From positions 43,951 through 107,950 of the forward strand of contig JAFEDK010000030.1 of assembly GCA_018241665.1 (NCBI GenBank): DNA of 64,000 nt, given 5' to 3'. Numbering within the stretch: position 1 is the stretch's first letter; each line of letters begins with the position of its first letter. Below the pieces are notes generated by a model. That model was not told the origin of the DNA, did not search any database, and was given only the letters and a program-made list of their open reading frames with translations. Source of the stretch: Pseudomonadota bacterium. Lineage in GTDB: Bacteria; Pseudomonadota; Gammaproteobacteria; Burkholderiales; Rhodocyclaceae. A program made the position numbers and the translations under genes. Of this stretch, positions 36,937 through 45,329 are shown in pieces.

Positions 36937-37533
36937 TTACAGAGGGCGCGATGATAGCGCGACGACTTCCCGATGGCGGAAGCAGTCGACAGTGTGATCG
37001 TTGACCATGCCGGCGGCCTGCATGAAGGCGTAGCAGATGGTGGTGCCGACGAAGCGGAAGCCGCGCTTCTTGAGGGCCTTGCTGAGCTGGTCGGACAGTG
37101 GCGTGCTGGCCTGGGCGTCGGCGAGGCTGCGCAGGTTGTTGTGGATCGGCTGGCCGTCCACGAAGCGCCACAGCCACGTGTCGAAGCTGCCGAACTCGGC
37201 CTGGATTTCCAGAAAGGCGCGGGCGTTGTCGATGGTGGAGGCGATCTTCAGGCGGTTGCGGACGATGCCCGGATTGGCAAGGAGGGCAGCCTGGTCGGCT
37301 TCGGTGAAACGGGCCACGGCGGCCGGGTCGAAGCCGGCGAAGGCCTGGCGGTAGTTCTCGCGCTTGCGCAGCACGGTGATCCACGACAGCCCGGCCTGGG
37401 CGCCTTCGAGGGTCAGGAGCTCGAACAGCGCCCGGTCATCGTGCAGCGGCACGCCCCATTCCTGGTCGTGGTAGGCCTGGTACAGGGGATCGTCCCCGCA
37501 CCAGGCGCAGCGGATGAGCCGGGCGTCGTCCAT
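36937..37533 (-). CDS. tag: DNA-3-methyladenine glycosylase I (Tag)
   Basis: 198 aa. RCAWCGDDPLYQAYHDQEWGVP has the zinc-ligand Cys9 and His22 of the Tag zinc snap, and DHTVDCFRH supplies the C-terminal His/Cys. It removes 3-methyladenine from alkylated DNA. It lies 38 bp from the mutarotase gene and 2 bp from the downstream acetyltransferase gene, so it may be co-transcribed. Confidence 0.95.
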   Translation of the reverse strand: MDDARLIRCAWCGDDPLYQAYHDQEWGVPLHDDRALFELLTLEGAQAGLSWITVLRKRENYRQAFAGFDPAAVARFTEADQAALLANPGIVRNRLKIASTIDNARAFLEIQAEFGSFDTWLWRFVDGQPIHNNLRSLADAQASTPLSDQLSKALKKRGFRFVGTTICYAFMQAAGMVNDHTVDCFRHREVVALSSRPL

Positions 37534-37535
37534 CG

Positions 37536-40223
37536 TCAGCCTTGCAGGGTCAGGATGCCGTGCTTGACGGTGTTGTCTTCCGGGTCGTTGGTCAGCACGA
37601 AACCCAGGCTGGAGACGAACTTCAGCATGCGTTCGTTGTTCGACAGGAAGATGCCGGTCATGGCGTTCAGGCCGCGGTTGCGTGCGGTTTCGATCAGCAC
37701 GCCCATCAGTCGCCGGGCCAGGCCGCGGTGCTGCCAGTCCTCGGCGACGACGATCGCGAACTCACAGGTCTCGCCATCCGGATTGACGGCGTAGCGGGCC
37801 ACCCCGATCTCCACTTCTTCGTCGTTTTCCTCGATGGTGGCGACGAAGGCCATTTCCCGGTCGTAGTCGATCTGCGTGAGGCGGGCCACCATTGCCGGCG
37901 GCATCTCGCGCAGGGTATTCATGAAGCGCAGGTACTTGGTCTCGGGCGAGAGCTTGCGCACGAACTCGATTTCCAGGTCGGCGTCTTCCGGCTTGATCGG
38001 CCGCACGGTGATCTCGCCTTCCGGCATCGAGATCTTGGTGATCAGGTGCGACGGATAGGGGTGGATCGCCATGTGATCGTAGCGGTCGGCGGTGGGCGCA
38101 ATGTTGTCCACCACGATGCGCGCATCGACAGCGACGGCGCCGTGCTCGTCCACGATCAGCGGGTTGATGTCCATCATGCGGATCCACGGCAGCTCGCAGA
38201 CCATTTCGGAGATGCGCAGCAGCACGAACTCCAGCGACTCCATATTGATCGGCGGCATGTTGCGGTATTCGCCGAGCAACGTGGACACGCGGGTGGACTT
38301 GATCAGGTCCTTGACCAGGTAGTTGTTGAGCGGCGGCAGGGCCACTGCGCGATCGGCCTGGATTTCCACATGGGCGCCGCCTTCGCCGAAGGTGATCACC
38401 GGTCCGAAGATCGGGTCGCGGAAGGCGCCGACCATCAGCTCGCGACCGTAGGGCTTGATGACCATCGGTTCGATGGCCACGCCGTTGATGATGGCGTCGG
38501 GACGCTTGCGCTTCACTTCCTCCAGGATCTCCTGGTAGGCCGAGCGCACGGCGGCGAGGCCGCTGAGGTTGAGGCGCACGCCGCCGGTGTCGGCCTTGTG
38601 GGTGATCGACGGGGAGTCGATCTTCATGGCCACCGGCAGACCCAGTTCTTCAGCCAGCACCATTGCCTCGGTGGCGGAGCGGGCGACCACCGTTTGTGCG
38701 ATGGGAATCCGGAAGGCGGCCAGCAGGGCCTTGGATTCCATTTCGTTGAGGTTCTTGCGGCGTTCGGACAGGGCTGTCTCGATGACCAGGCGGGCGCTCT
38801 CCACCGACGGCGGGTTGAGGTCGGAGGACAGGGAGCTCGGTGTCTGCACCAGCAGCTTCTGGTTGCGGTAGTAGGCGGAGATGTGGCCGAACAGCTCGAC
38901 CGCCGGCTCCGGCGTGCGGAAGGTGGGAATGCCGGCGGTTTCGAACAGCTTGCGCCCCTCGCGCACTTGCTCCTCGCCCATCCAGCAGGTGAATACCGGC
39001 TTGTCGGCGGCCCGTTCGATTTCGATGACCTTTTGCGCGACCTCGGTGGGGCGGGCCATGGCCTGGGGCGTCAGGATGGTCAGCACGCCTTCGACGTTCT
39101 CGTCGGCCAGCACGATGTCGAGGGTCTTGCTGTAACGCTCGGGGTCGGCGTCGCCGATGATGTCCACCGGATTACAGTGGGACCAGTTGGCCGGCAGGAT
39201 CTCGTTGAGCTTGGCAATCGTGCCATCGGACAGGGTCGCCAGCGGGATGCGCAGGTCGGCGGCGCGGTCGGCAGCCATCACGCCGGGGCCGCCGCCGTTG
39301 GTAATCACGGCCAGGCGGTTGCCGCGCGGGCGGAAGTGGGAGAACAGCGCGTTCGCGGCAGCGAACAGCTGGCCCATGTTGTACAGGCGGATCACGCCGG
39401 CGCGGCGCAGCGCGGCGTCGAACACCGCGTCCTCGCCCACTGTGGCGCCGGAGTGCAGCAGCGCGGCGTGGGAGCCGGCGGGGTGGCGGCCGACCTTGAT
39501 CAGCAGCACCGGCTTGACGCGGGCGGCGGCGCGCAGCGCGCTGACGAAGCGGCGGGCATCCTTGATGCCTTCTACATATAGGAAGATGCTCTCGGTGCGG
39601 GCATCCGAGACCATGAATTCGAGAACCTCGCCGAAGTCGATGTCCACCGAGGTGCCCAGGGAGACGACCGACGAGAAGCCGACGTTGTTGGGGCGCGCCC
39701 AGTCGAGGATCGCCGAACAGAGGGCGCCGGACTGGGAGATCAGGCCGATCGAGCCCTTGATGGCGCCGCCGTGGGCGAAGCTGGCGTTGAGGCCCAGTTC
39801 GGGGCGCAGCACGCCCAGACAGTTGGGGCCGAGCAGGCGGATACGGTGGCGGCGGGCGTTCTCGACGGTGTTCTTCTCGAGCATGCGGCCGCGCGGGCCG
39901 GCGTCGGAGAAGCCGGACGGGAGCACCACCACGGACTTGCAGCCGGCGCGCCCACAGGCGTCGACGATGGCCGGCACGCGGTCGGCCTTGGTGGTGATGA
40001 CGGCCAGGTCAAGGCGCTGCGGGATGTCCTCGACGCTCTTGTAACAGGGGACGCCCAGCACTTGGTCGTACTTGGGGTTGACGGTGAACAGCTTGCCCTT
40101 GAAGCCGGCCTCCAGCATGTTGCGGACGAGAATGTTGCCGAGGGACAGCTCTCTTTCGCTGGCGCCGATGATGGCCACCGAGCGGGGCTCGAAGAGGGGC
40201 GTGAGGTAGTGCTGTTCGTTCAT
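37536..40223 (-). CDS. NDP-forming acyl-CoA synthetase/GNAT acetyltransferase fusion (Pat/PatZ type)
   Basis: 895 aa. The CoA-binding domain begins LFEPRSVAIIGASERE (10-130), then the ligase-CoA domain with a conserved His (HSGATVGEDAVFDAALRRAGV). An ATP-grasp region follows (around 480-700). The C-terminal GNAT domain (around 740-890) contains VVAEDWQHRGLARRLMGVL, the acetyl-CoA-binding signature. Such proteins acetylate lysines of metabolic enzymes such as acetyl-CoA synthetase. An FNR-like site lies upstream at 40376-40389. Confidence 0.93.
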   Translation of the reverse strand: MNEQHYLTPLFEPRSVAIIGASERELSLGNILVRNMLEAGFKGKLFTVNPKYDQVLGVPCYKSVEDIPQRLDLAVITTKADRVPAIVDACGRAGCKSVVVLPSGFSDAGPRGRMLEKNTVENARRHRIRLLGPNCLGVLRPELGLNASFAHGGAIKGSIGLISQSGALCSAILDWARPNNVGFSSVVSLGTSVDIDFGEVLEFMVSDARTESIFLYVEGIKDARRFVSALRAAARVKPVLLIKVGRHPAGSHAALLHSGATVGEDAVFDAALRRAGVIRLYNMGQLFAAANALFSHFRPRGNRLAVITNGGGPGVMAADRAADLRIPLATLSDGTIAKLNEILPANWSHCNPVDIIGDADPERYSKTLDIVLADENVEGVLTILTPQAMARPTEVAQKVIEIERAADKPVFTCWMGEEQVREGRKLFETAGIPTFRTPEPAVELFGHISAYYRNQKLLVQTPSSLSSDLNPPSVESARLVIETALSERRKNLNEMESKALLAAFRIPIAQTVVARSATEAMVLAEELGLPVAMKIDSPSITHKADTGGVRLNLSGLAAVRSAYQEILEEVKRKRPDAIINGVAIEPMVIKPYGRELMVGAFRDPIFGPVITFGEGGAHVEIQADRAVALPPLNNYLVKDLIKSTRVSTLLGEYRNMPPINMESLEFVLLRISEMVCELPWIRMMDINPLIVDEHGAVAVDARIVVDNIAPTADRYDHMAIHPYPSHLITKISMPEGEITVRPIKPEDADLEIEFVRKLSPETKYLRFMNTLREMPPAMVARLTQIDYDREMAFVATIEENDEEVEIGVARYAVNPDGETCEFAIVVAEDWQHRGLARRLMGVLIETARNRGLNAMTGIFLSNNERMLKFVSSLGFVLTNDPEDNTVKHGILTLQG

Positions 40224-40576
40224 GATGGGTACTCGGGTGAGTGCGGGTCGTGCGGCTATTGGGTTGCCGTTGCCACGTGGCTTCGGGTCGTCTGGGGCCG
40301 GGGCGGATTTTACCCTGCGCAGGTGATCCTAGTATTGGTAATCCTGCTGATTTATTGCGCCGCACAACGAAAGCTGTGATCTAGGTCAAATGGTGTGAAT
40401 TCAAATTGTTGCGCGTCTGCAACGCTTACCCCGGAGGCATGTGCCAGGATCGGGTCGGGCTTACTGCAAAGGGGGAGGTCGGGATGGACAGGCAGGCACG
40501 AATTTCGGCGGACATGAAAATTCGTGCCAATTAATGTTTGACGGCATCGTGATAGGTGTGTACTATTCGCGGCTCT
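40224..40576. promoter_or_regulatory. Regulatory gap: FNR-like box and tRNA promoter
   Basis: 353-bp gene-free stretch between pat (minus) and the tRNAs (plus). It contains an imperfect FNR-like site GTGAT-CTAG-GTCAA (40376-40389), 153 bp upstream of pat, and the tRNA-Pro promoter. No other gene is seen. Confidence 0.5.
40538..40566 (+). promoter_or_regulatory. Sigma-70 promoter of tRNA-Pro/Arg/His
   Basis: TTGACG (40538-40543), 17-bp spacer, TACTAT (40561-40566), with the tRNA starting 11 bp downstream. Confidence 0.75.
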
Positions 40577-40653
40577 CGGGGTGTAGCGCAGTCCGGTAGC
40601 GCGCTTGCTTTGGGAGCAAGATGTCGGGAGTTCGAATCTCTCCACCCCGACCA
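40577..40653 (+). tRNA. tRNA-Pro (anticodon UGG)
   Basis: CGGGGTG acceptor closing with CACCCCG, D-arm AGCGCAGTCCGGTAGCGC, anticodon loop TTTGGGA, T-arm GTTCGAAT; CCA is encoded. Confidence 0.95.
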
Positions 40654-40680
40654 AAGCTTGACCCGGGTGCCCACGGCGAA

Positions 40681-40754
40681 CTGCCCGTAGCTCAACTGGA
40701 TAGAGCACCGGCCTTCTAAGCCGGGGGTTACAGGTTCGATTCCTGTCGGGCAGG
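40681..40754 (+). tRNA. tRNA-Arg (anticodon UCU)
   Basis: CTGCCCG acceptor pairs with CGGGCAG, D-arm GCTCAACTGGATAGAGC, anticodon stem CCGGC with loop CTTCTAA (UCU), T-arm TTCGATT. CCA is not encoded. Confidence 0.93.
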
Positions 40755-40802
40755 CTCTGAAAAAGGTTTTTGATCGGCGATCTTGGTCGACGTTCAAGCA
40801 GT

Positions 40803-40879
40803 GGCGGCATTAGCTCAGTTGGTAGAGCACTGGATTGTGATTCCAGGTGTCACCGGTTCGATCCCGGTATGTCGCCCCA
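40803..40879 (+). tRNA. tRNA-His (anticodon GUG)
   Basis: Extra G-1 before GCGGCAT acceptor, anticodon loop TTGTGAT (GUG), T-arm GTTCGATC, 3' ATGTCGC plus discriminator C and encoded CCA. Confidence 0.94.
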
Positions 40880-40888
40880 GGCATCAAG

Positions 40889-40918
40889 AAAAACCCGCTG
40901 ATTCGTCAGCGGGTTTTT
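40889..40918 (+). terminator. Rho-independent terminator of tRNA operon
   Basis: 13-bp stem (40889-40901 with 40906-40918), TTCG tetraloop, ending in TTTTT. Confidence 0.92.
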
Positions 40919-41041
40919 CCGTTTACGGCTCACCGGCCTGCATGCGGGCGAGCGGGCCGCTTTTCCGTTCTTATCCTCTCAAGCTGCCTGTCCCTCCGCC
41001 GTTAATCAGCCACTACAGTCTGCCTGCTCCAGAGAGTCCGT

Positions 41042-41665
41042 ATGAACGCGCCAGAACCGAATTTTCATGGGATTGCCCTGCGGACAGGTGAGCTTGCCCG
41101 CATCGTTCGCGTCAATGAGGAGATCAAGGCTATCGTGGCGACGGCCTTTCGTATCAACCTGATGGCGCTCAATGCGATCTTCCTCGCCAAGCGGGCGGGC
41201 AATGCGGCGCTTGGCTTTGGCGTGCTGTCCAACGAGCTGCGCCGGTTTGCGCAGGATCTGACCCGTCACATGGCATCCCTGCGCGAAATGACTTCCGGCT
41301 CGGTGGGGAGCGTTACCGGCGTCGTCCAGCAGCAGCGTATCGCTCGGATCCTGGCTGAAGCGCTCAAGCTCAGCGGTGAAGGCGTGCCGGGGGCGAGGGA
41401 GGCCCGCAGGCGTGGTGCAGCCAGGCTTGCCGAGCAGCAGAGCCGCCTCCGGGGGCTTGACCTGCGGCTGCGCGCCGCTGTCGAGGAAACCCAGCAGTTG
41501 GTTGAGCTGGGTGGTGTTCTGGCTCGCTCGGCCAAGATCGAAGCGGCTTATGGCGGCGGCTTCAGTGCCGCATTGATGCAGGTGTCGACGGATTTTGCCG
41601 AGGTGATCGCCCAGATCAAGCGATCCCTCGAGGTTCTTGGCAAGGAACGCCTCGTAAAGGATTAG
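41042..41665 (+). CDS. Mini methyl-accepting-chemotaxis-like protein (MCP tip)
   Basis: 207 aa, all helical, no membrane segment, HAMP or ligand domain. Residues 38-72 (NLMALNAIFLAKRAGNAALG then FGVLSNELRRFAQDL) match the hairpin tip of chemoreceptors, the CheA/CheW contact region, although the usual Glu after NAAI is replaced. Residues around 160-192 (ARSAKIEAAYGGGFSAALMQ) look like a second, degenerate copy. It precedes the ODP-like gene by 7 bp. It probably couples an oxygen/redox signal to CheA (inference). Confidence 0.75.
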   Translation: MNAPEPNFHGIALRTGELARIVRVNEEIKAIVATAFRINLMALNAIFLAKRAGNAALGFGVLSNELRRFAQDLTRHMASLREMTSGSVGSVTGVVQQQRIARILAEALKLSGEGVPGAREARRRGAARLAEQQSRLRGLDLRLRAAVEETQQLVELGGVLARSAKIEAAYGGGFSAALMQVSTDFAEVIAQIKRSLEVLGKERLVKD

Positions 41666-41672
41666 GAAACCC

Positions 41673-42413
41673 ATGAAACAGGCCCATTGCATCTACCAGG
41701 ATGAGGAGCACCGCTGGCTGGCGATCGCGCGGGATGCCACCAAGCCCGGTTACATCATCGATACCAATGAATACGTGGTGGTTCACGGTGATGAAGCCTT
41801 GCTGTGTGATCCGGGCGGCATCGAGATTTTTCCGGCGGTCTTTTCGGCTTTGTCGGCGGAGTGCGATCCGACGAGGCTGGCGGGAATCTTTGCGTCCCAC
41901 CAGGATCCGGACATCATCTCCTCGCTGGCCTTGTGGCTGGAGTTCAAGCCCGACCTGAAGTGCTATACCAGCTGGCTATGGCAGAGCTTTCTTCCCCATT
42001 TCGGCGGGCACGATTCGACCTTCGTGCCGATCCCGGATCAGGGTACGACGATCCGCCTCGATGGCCTGGAGCTGCAGGCCATCCCGGCCCATTACCTGCA
42101 CTCGTCGGGCAATTTCCACCTCTACGATCCGAAGGCCAAGATCCTCTTTTCCGGCGATGTCGGCGCGGCCTTGTTGCCGGCGGACAACAACGATCTGTAC
42201 GTGCAGGATTTCTCTCGTCACATCCGCCATGCGGAGGGCTTCCACAAGCGCTGGATGGGCTCGGACCGGGCCAAGCGCGACTGGTGCGAGCGGGTCTCCC
42301 GCCTGGAGATCGACATGCTGGTGCCGCAGCATGGGGCGATCTACCAGGGTGCCGACGTGCAGCGCTTCATCAACTGGTTTGCTGCACTGGAAGTCGGCGT
42401 GCTGCGCAGCTAA
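41673..42413 (+). CDS. ODP-like di-iron metallo-beta-lactamase-fold protein
   Basis: 246 aa, cytoplasmic. FprA/ODP-type metallo-beta-lactamase fold without a flavodoxin domain. Candidate iron ligands are SHQDPD (H76, D78, D80), HYLHSSGNF (H143), SGDVGA (D162) and PQHG (H220). Oxygen-binding di-iron proteins of this type act as sensors for chemotaxis in spirochaetes, and many lie next to chemoreceptor genes, as here. It is co-transcribed with the mini-MCP gene. Confidence 0.85.
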   Translation: MKQAHCIYQDEEHRWLAIARDATKPGYIIDTNEYVVVHGDEALLCDPGGIEIFPAVFSALSAECDPTRLAGIFASHQDPDIISSLALWLEFKPDLKCYTSWLWQSFLPHFGGHDSTFVPIPDQGTTIRLDGLELQAIPAHYLHSSGNFHLYDPKAKILFSGDVGAALLPADNNDLYVQDFSRHIRHAEGFHKRWMGSDRAKRDWCERVSRLEIDMLVPQHGAIYQGADVQRFINWFAALEVGVLRS

Positions 42414-42484
42414 AGTGTCGCGGCCCCGCTTTTGCGGGGCCCGCCGACAGCCGGAGTGCCGCGGCGGCAACACGGAGGCGCGGC

Positions 42485-42871
42485 ATGTATCTGGCTCTCA
42501 AGCATTTTCACATCACCTGCGTGGTGCTCAGCGGTTGCGGCTTCGCGTTGCGGGGCTGGTGGTCGCTGAGTGGCTCGCCGCTGCTGCAGGCCCGCCTGAC
42601 GCGGGTGCTGCCCCATATCGTCGATTCGTGCCTGCTGGGCAGTGCGCTCGGTCTGGCCTGGATGGCTGCCCAATATCCCTTCGTGCATGCCTGGCTGACC
42701 GCCAAGGTGCTGGGCTTGCTCGTCTATATCGGGCTGGGGAGTGTTGCGCTGAAGGCGGCGCGCCCGCGTCGCCAGCGCGCCGCAGCCTATGTGGGCGCGC
42801 TGGCGACGCTGTCGTGGATCGTGTCGGTGGCGGTCAGCAAGAGTCCGCTCGGCTGGCTGGCCTGGCTGTGA
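42485..42871 (+). CDS. SirB2-family small membrane protein
   Basis: 128 aa with four predicted membrane helices (ALKHFHITCVVLSGCGFALRG, VLPHIVDSCLLGSALGLAWM, LLVYIGLGSVALKAA, GALATLSWIVSVAVSKS). SirB2 family; the family's molecular role is not known. Start ATG at 42485. Confidence 0.85.
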   Translation: MYLALKHFHITCVVLSGCGFALRGWWSLSGSPLLQARLTRVLPHIVDSCLLGSALGLAWMAAQYPFVHAWLTAKVLGLLVYIGLGSVALKAARPRRQRAAAYVGALATLSWIVSVAVSKSPLGWLAWL

Positions 42872-42883
42872 GGCCAGCCGCCG

Positions 42884-43618
42884 TCAGGCGGCGTGGTGGT
42901 TGAGCAGGCGCTTCAGGCCCGGCGTGTCGAGAATGCGGATGTGCTTCTGCTGGACGGCGACCAGGCCTTCTTCCTGAAAGCGGGAGAAGGCGCGGGACAC
43001 CGTCTCGAGCTTGAGGCCGAGATAGGAGCCGATTTCGTCGCGGGTCATGCGCAGGTGGAACTCGGACGGCGAGAAGCCCCGCGCGGTGAAGCGCTGGGAC
43101 ATGTTCAGCAGGAAGGCCGCCAGGCGTTCTTCGGCGCGCATTGAGCCGAGCAGCATCATCACGCCGTGGTCGCGAACGATCTCGCGGCTCATGATCTTGT
43201 GGAACTGGTGTTGCAGGCTCTCCACCTCCCGTGACAGCTCCTCGAGTCGGGTGAAGGGGATCACGCAGACTTCGCTGTCTTCAAGTGCGATGGCGTTGCA
43301 GGAGTGATGTTCGGTGCTGATGCCGTCCAGGCCCAGCACTTCGCCGGTCATCTGGAAGCCGGTTACCTGGTCGCGGCCGTCCTCGAGGATCACGTCGGTC
43401 TTGAAGGAGCCGGCGCGGATCGCGTAGATCGCCTCGAAGGAGTCGCCCGAGCGGTAGAGGTGCTGCTGCCGCTTGATCTTGCGACGGCTGCCGACGAGCT
43501 CGTCGAGCTGGTCGATCTCATTGGGGTCGAGGCCGAAGGGAAGACACAATTCCCGCAGGTTGCACTGGGAACACGCGACCTTGATGTCCACGACCGTCAC
43601 CGGAATCACCGATTTCAT
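42884..43618 (-). CDS. fnr: Fnr-type oxygen-sensing transcription regulator
   Basis: 244 aa CRP/FNR family. N-terminal cysteines C16, C19, C25 (CSQCNLRELC) plus C107 (STEHHSCNAI) form the oxygen-labile 4Fe-4S cluster. The cyclic-nucleotide-like beta-barrel is followed by a HTH with TRDEIGSYLGLKLETVSRAFSRFQ, including the FNR-specific E-xx-S-R recognition helix. It activates anaerobic genes; divergent from hemN with a box between them. An upstream ATG four codons earlier is possible. Confidence 0.95.
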   Translation of the reverse strand: MKSVIPVTVVDIKVACSQCNLRELCLPFGLDPNEIDQLDELVGSRRKIKRQQHLYRSGDSFEAIYAIRAGSFKTDVILEDGRDQVTGFQMTGEVLGLDGISTEHHSCNAIALEDSEVCVIPFTRLEELSREVESLQHQFHKIMSREIVRDHGVMMLLGSMRAEERLAAFLLNMSQRFTARGFSPSEFHLRMTRDEIGSYLGLKLETVSRAFSRFQEEGLVAVQQKHIRILDTPGLKRLLNHHAA

Positions 43619-43669
43619 CTGCACGCGCAATCACCTGAACTGGAAGGTTTTACCAACGTTTGGGGCCCT

Positions 43670-43683
43670 TTGATCCACGTCAA
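43670..43683. promoter_or_regulatory. FNR box between fnr and hemN
   Basis: TTGAT-CCAC-GTCAA, one base off the TTGAT-N4-ATCAA consensus, 54 bp upstream of the hemN ATG and 52 bp upstream of the fnr start. Confidence 0.8.
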
Positions 43684-43736
43684 TACTGTTTTGGATCGAT
43701 TCTGCGATTGTTCAGCGCAACCAACAGAAGTGCACC

Positions 43737-45131
43737 ATGAACACGACACAAAAAGACCTGATATTCGATCCCGAGCTCATTCGCAAGTTTGATGTGAATG
43801 GCCCGAGGTATACGTCGTATCCGACCGCGGATCGCTTCGTTGAGGCGTTCAACTCCGAAGCCCTGAGCGACTGGCTGGGGAGACGTACCGTCGGCGGAAT
43901 CGGCAAACCGCTCTCATTATACTTCCACATCCCCTTCTGCAATACGATCTGCTATTACTGCGCGTGCAACAAGATCATCACCAAGGATCACGGTCGCTCC
44001 GCCAAGTATCTGGATTATCTTGAAAAAGAAGTGGACATGCAGGCGGCCAAGCTCGACGGGCCGCGGGAAGTGCTGCAATTGCACCTGGGCGGCGGCACGC
44101 CGACCTTCCTGTCCCACGATGAACTGCGCCGCCTGATGGGCATGGTCCGCAAGCACTTCACGCTGGTGCCGGACGGTGAGTACTCCATCGAGGTGGACCC
44201 GCGCAAGGTGGACGAAGCCACCGTCGCGCTGCTGGCCGAGCTCGGCTTCAACCGCATGAGCGTCGGCATCCAGGATTTCAATCCGGATGTGCAGAAGGCG
44301 GTCAACCGCGTGCAGAGCGAGGAAGAAACCAAGCTGGTGATCGACGCGGCGCGGGCCCATGGCTTCAAGTCGGTCAGCGTGGACTTGATCTACGGCCTGC
44401 CCAAGCAGAACGTCATCAGCTTCAACCGCACCCTCGAGCAGATTCTGGCCTTGTCGCCGGATCGTCTGTCGATCTACAACTACGCGCACCTGCCGAGCCT
44501 GTTCAAGCCGCAGCGTCGCATCATCGACGCGCAGCTGCCGTCGGGCGAGACCAAGCTGCAGATCCTGCAACTGGCGATCCGCCGCCTGACCGAGGCGGGC
44601 TATGTGTATATCGGCATGGACCACTTCGCCAAGCCGGACGACGAGTTGACCACGGCCCAGCGCCAGGGGCGCCTGCACCGCAACTTCCAGGGTTACTCCA
44701 CCTACGCGGAGTGTGACCTGCTGGCCTTCGGTGTGTCGGCGATCGGCAAGGTCGGGCCGACCTATGCGCAGAACGTGAAGACCCTCGACGAGTACTACGA
44801 CATCATCGACACCGGCCGTCTGCCGGTGCTGCGCGGCATTGAGCTGACGCCGGACGACCTGCTGCGGCGGGCCATCATCCAGGCGCTGATGTGCCACTTC
44901 GAGCTGTCCATCGAGTCCATCGAGATCGCCCACCTGATCGATTTCAAGCAGTACTTCGCGGCCGAGCTGGCCGATCTGCGCGAGATGGAGAAGGGGGGGC
45001 TCTTGAAGATCGACAAGCAGTGGATCACCGTGCTACCCGCCGGCCGCATGCTGGTGCGGGCGATTGCGATGGTCTTCGACAAGTACCTGCGTGCCGACCG
45101 GGAACGCACCCGCTACTCGAAGGTGATCTGA
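43737..45131 (+). CDS. hemN: Oxygen-independent coproporphyrinogen III oxidase HemN
   Basis: 464 aa radical-SAM enzyme that decarboxylates coproporphyrinogen III in anaerobic haem synthesis. The cluster motif is YFHIPFCNTICYYCACNK (C68, C72, C75, plus C77). LHLGGGTPTFLS and IDLIYGLPKQ are standard. The full N-terminal extension of true HemN (NGPRYTSYPTADRF) is present, so it is not HemW. Divergent from fnr and very likely Fnr-activated. Confidence 0.97.
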   Translation: MNTTQKDLIFDPELIRKFDVNGPRYTSYPTADRFVEAFNSEALSDWLGRRTVGGIGKPLSLYFHIPFCNTICYYCACNKIITKDHGRSAKYLDYLEKEVDMQAAKLDGPREVLQLHLGGGTPTFLSHDELRRLMGMVRKHFTLVPDGEYSIEVDPRKVDEATVALLAELGFNRMSVGIQDFNPDVQKAVNRVQSEEETKLVIDAARAHGFKSVSVDLIYGLPKQNVISFNRTLEQILALSPDRLSIYNYAHLPSLFKPQRRIIDAQLPSGETKLQILQLAIRRLTEAGYVYIGMDHFAKPDDELTTAQRQGRLHRNFQGYSTYAECDLLAFGVSAIGKVGPTYAQNVKTLDEYYDIIDTGRLPVLRGIELTPDDLLRRAIIQALMCHFELSIESIEIAHLIDFKQYFAAELADLREMEKGGLLKIDKQWITVLPAGRMLVRAIAMVFDKYLRADRERTRYSKVI

Positions 45132-45194
45132 ACTTCCGGCCGGCTGGCCGCTCCGAGGTGGGCGGGCTAGAATGCCGAGCCAAGTGTTGGAACG

Positions 45195-45222
45195 CGCCCC
45201 GTGTTGCCCACGGGGCGTTTTT
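45195..45222 (+). terminator. Rho-independent terminator of hemN
   Basis: 9-bp stem (45195-45203 with 45209-45217), followed by TTTTT. Confidence 0.88.
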
Positions 45223-45246
45223 GTTTGGCCGGGATCGTGCGCGGCT

Positions 45247-45268
45247 GTGGGGGCGAATTCATTCGCCC
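45247..45268. repeat. Dispersed palindromic repeat, copy 5 (single arm)
   Basis: One intact 22-bp arm without its inverted partner, between the hemN terminator and the next gene. Confidence 0.85.
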
Positions 45269-45329
45269 GGCGACCGCATCGCGTCCTTCCCGTGAATCCG
45301 TTTGTCCCTTGTCTGTGCAGGTCAAGTTG

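Noticed and set aside
37542-39581. Plus-strand frame of 679 codons opposite the pat fusion
   Set aside because: Shadow frame; no recognisable domain.
45201-45329. N-terminal extension of the SafE-like protein
   Set aside because: It reads through the hemN terminator and a repeat arm; the protein start fits at 45330.
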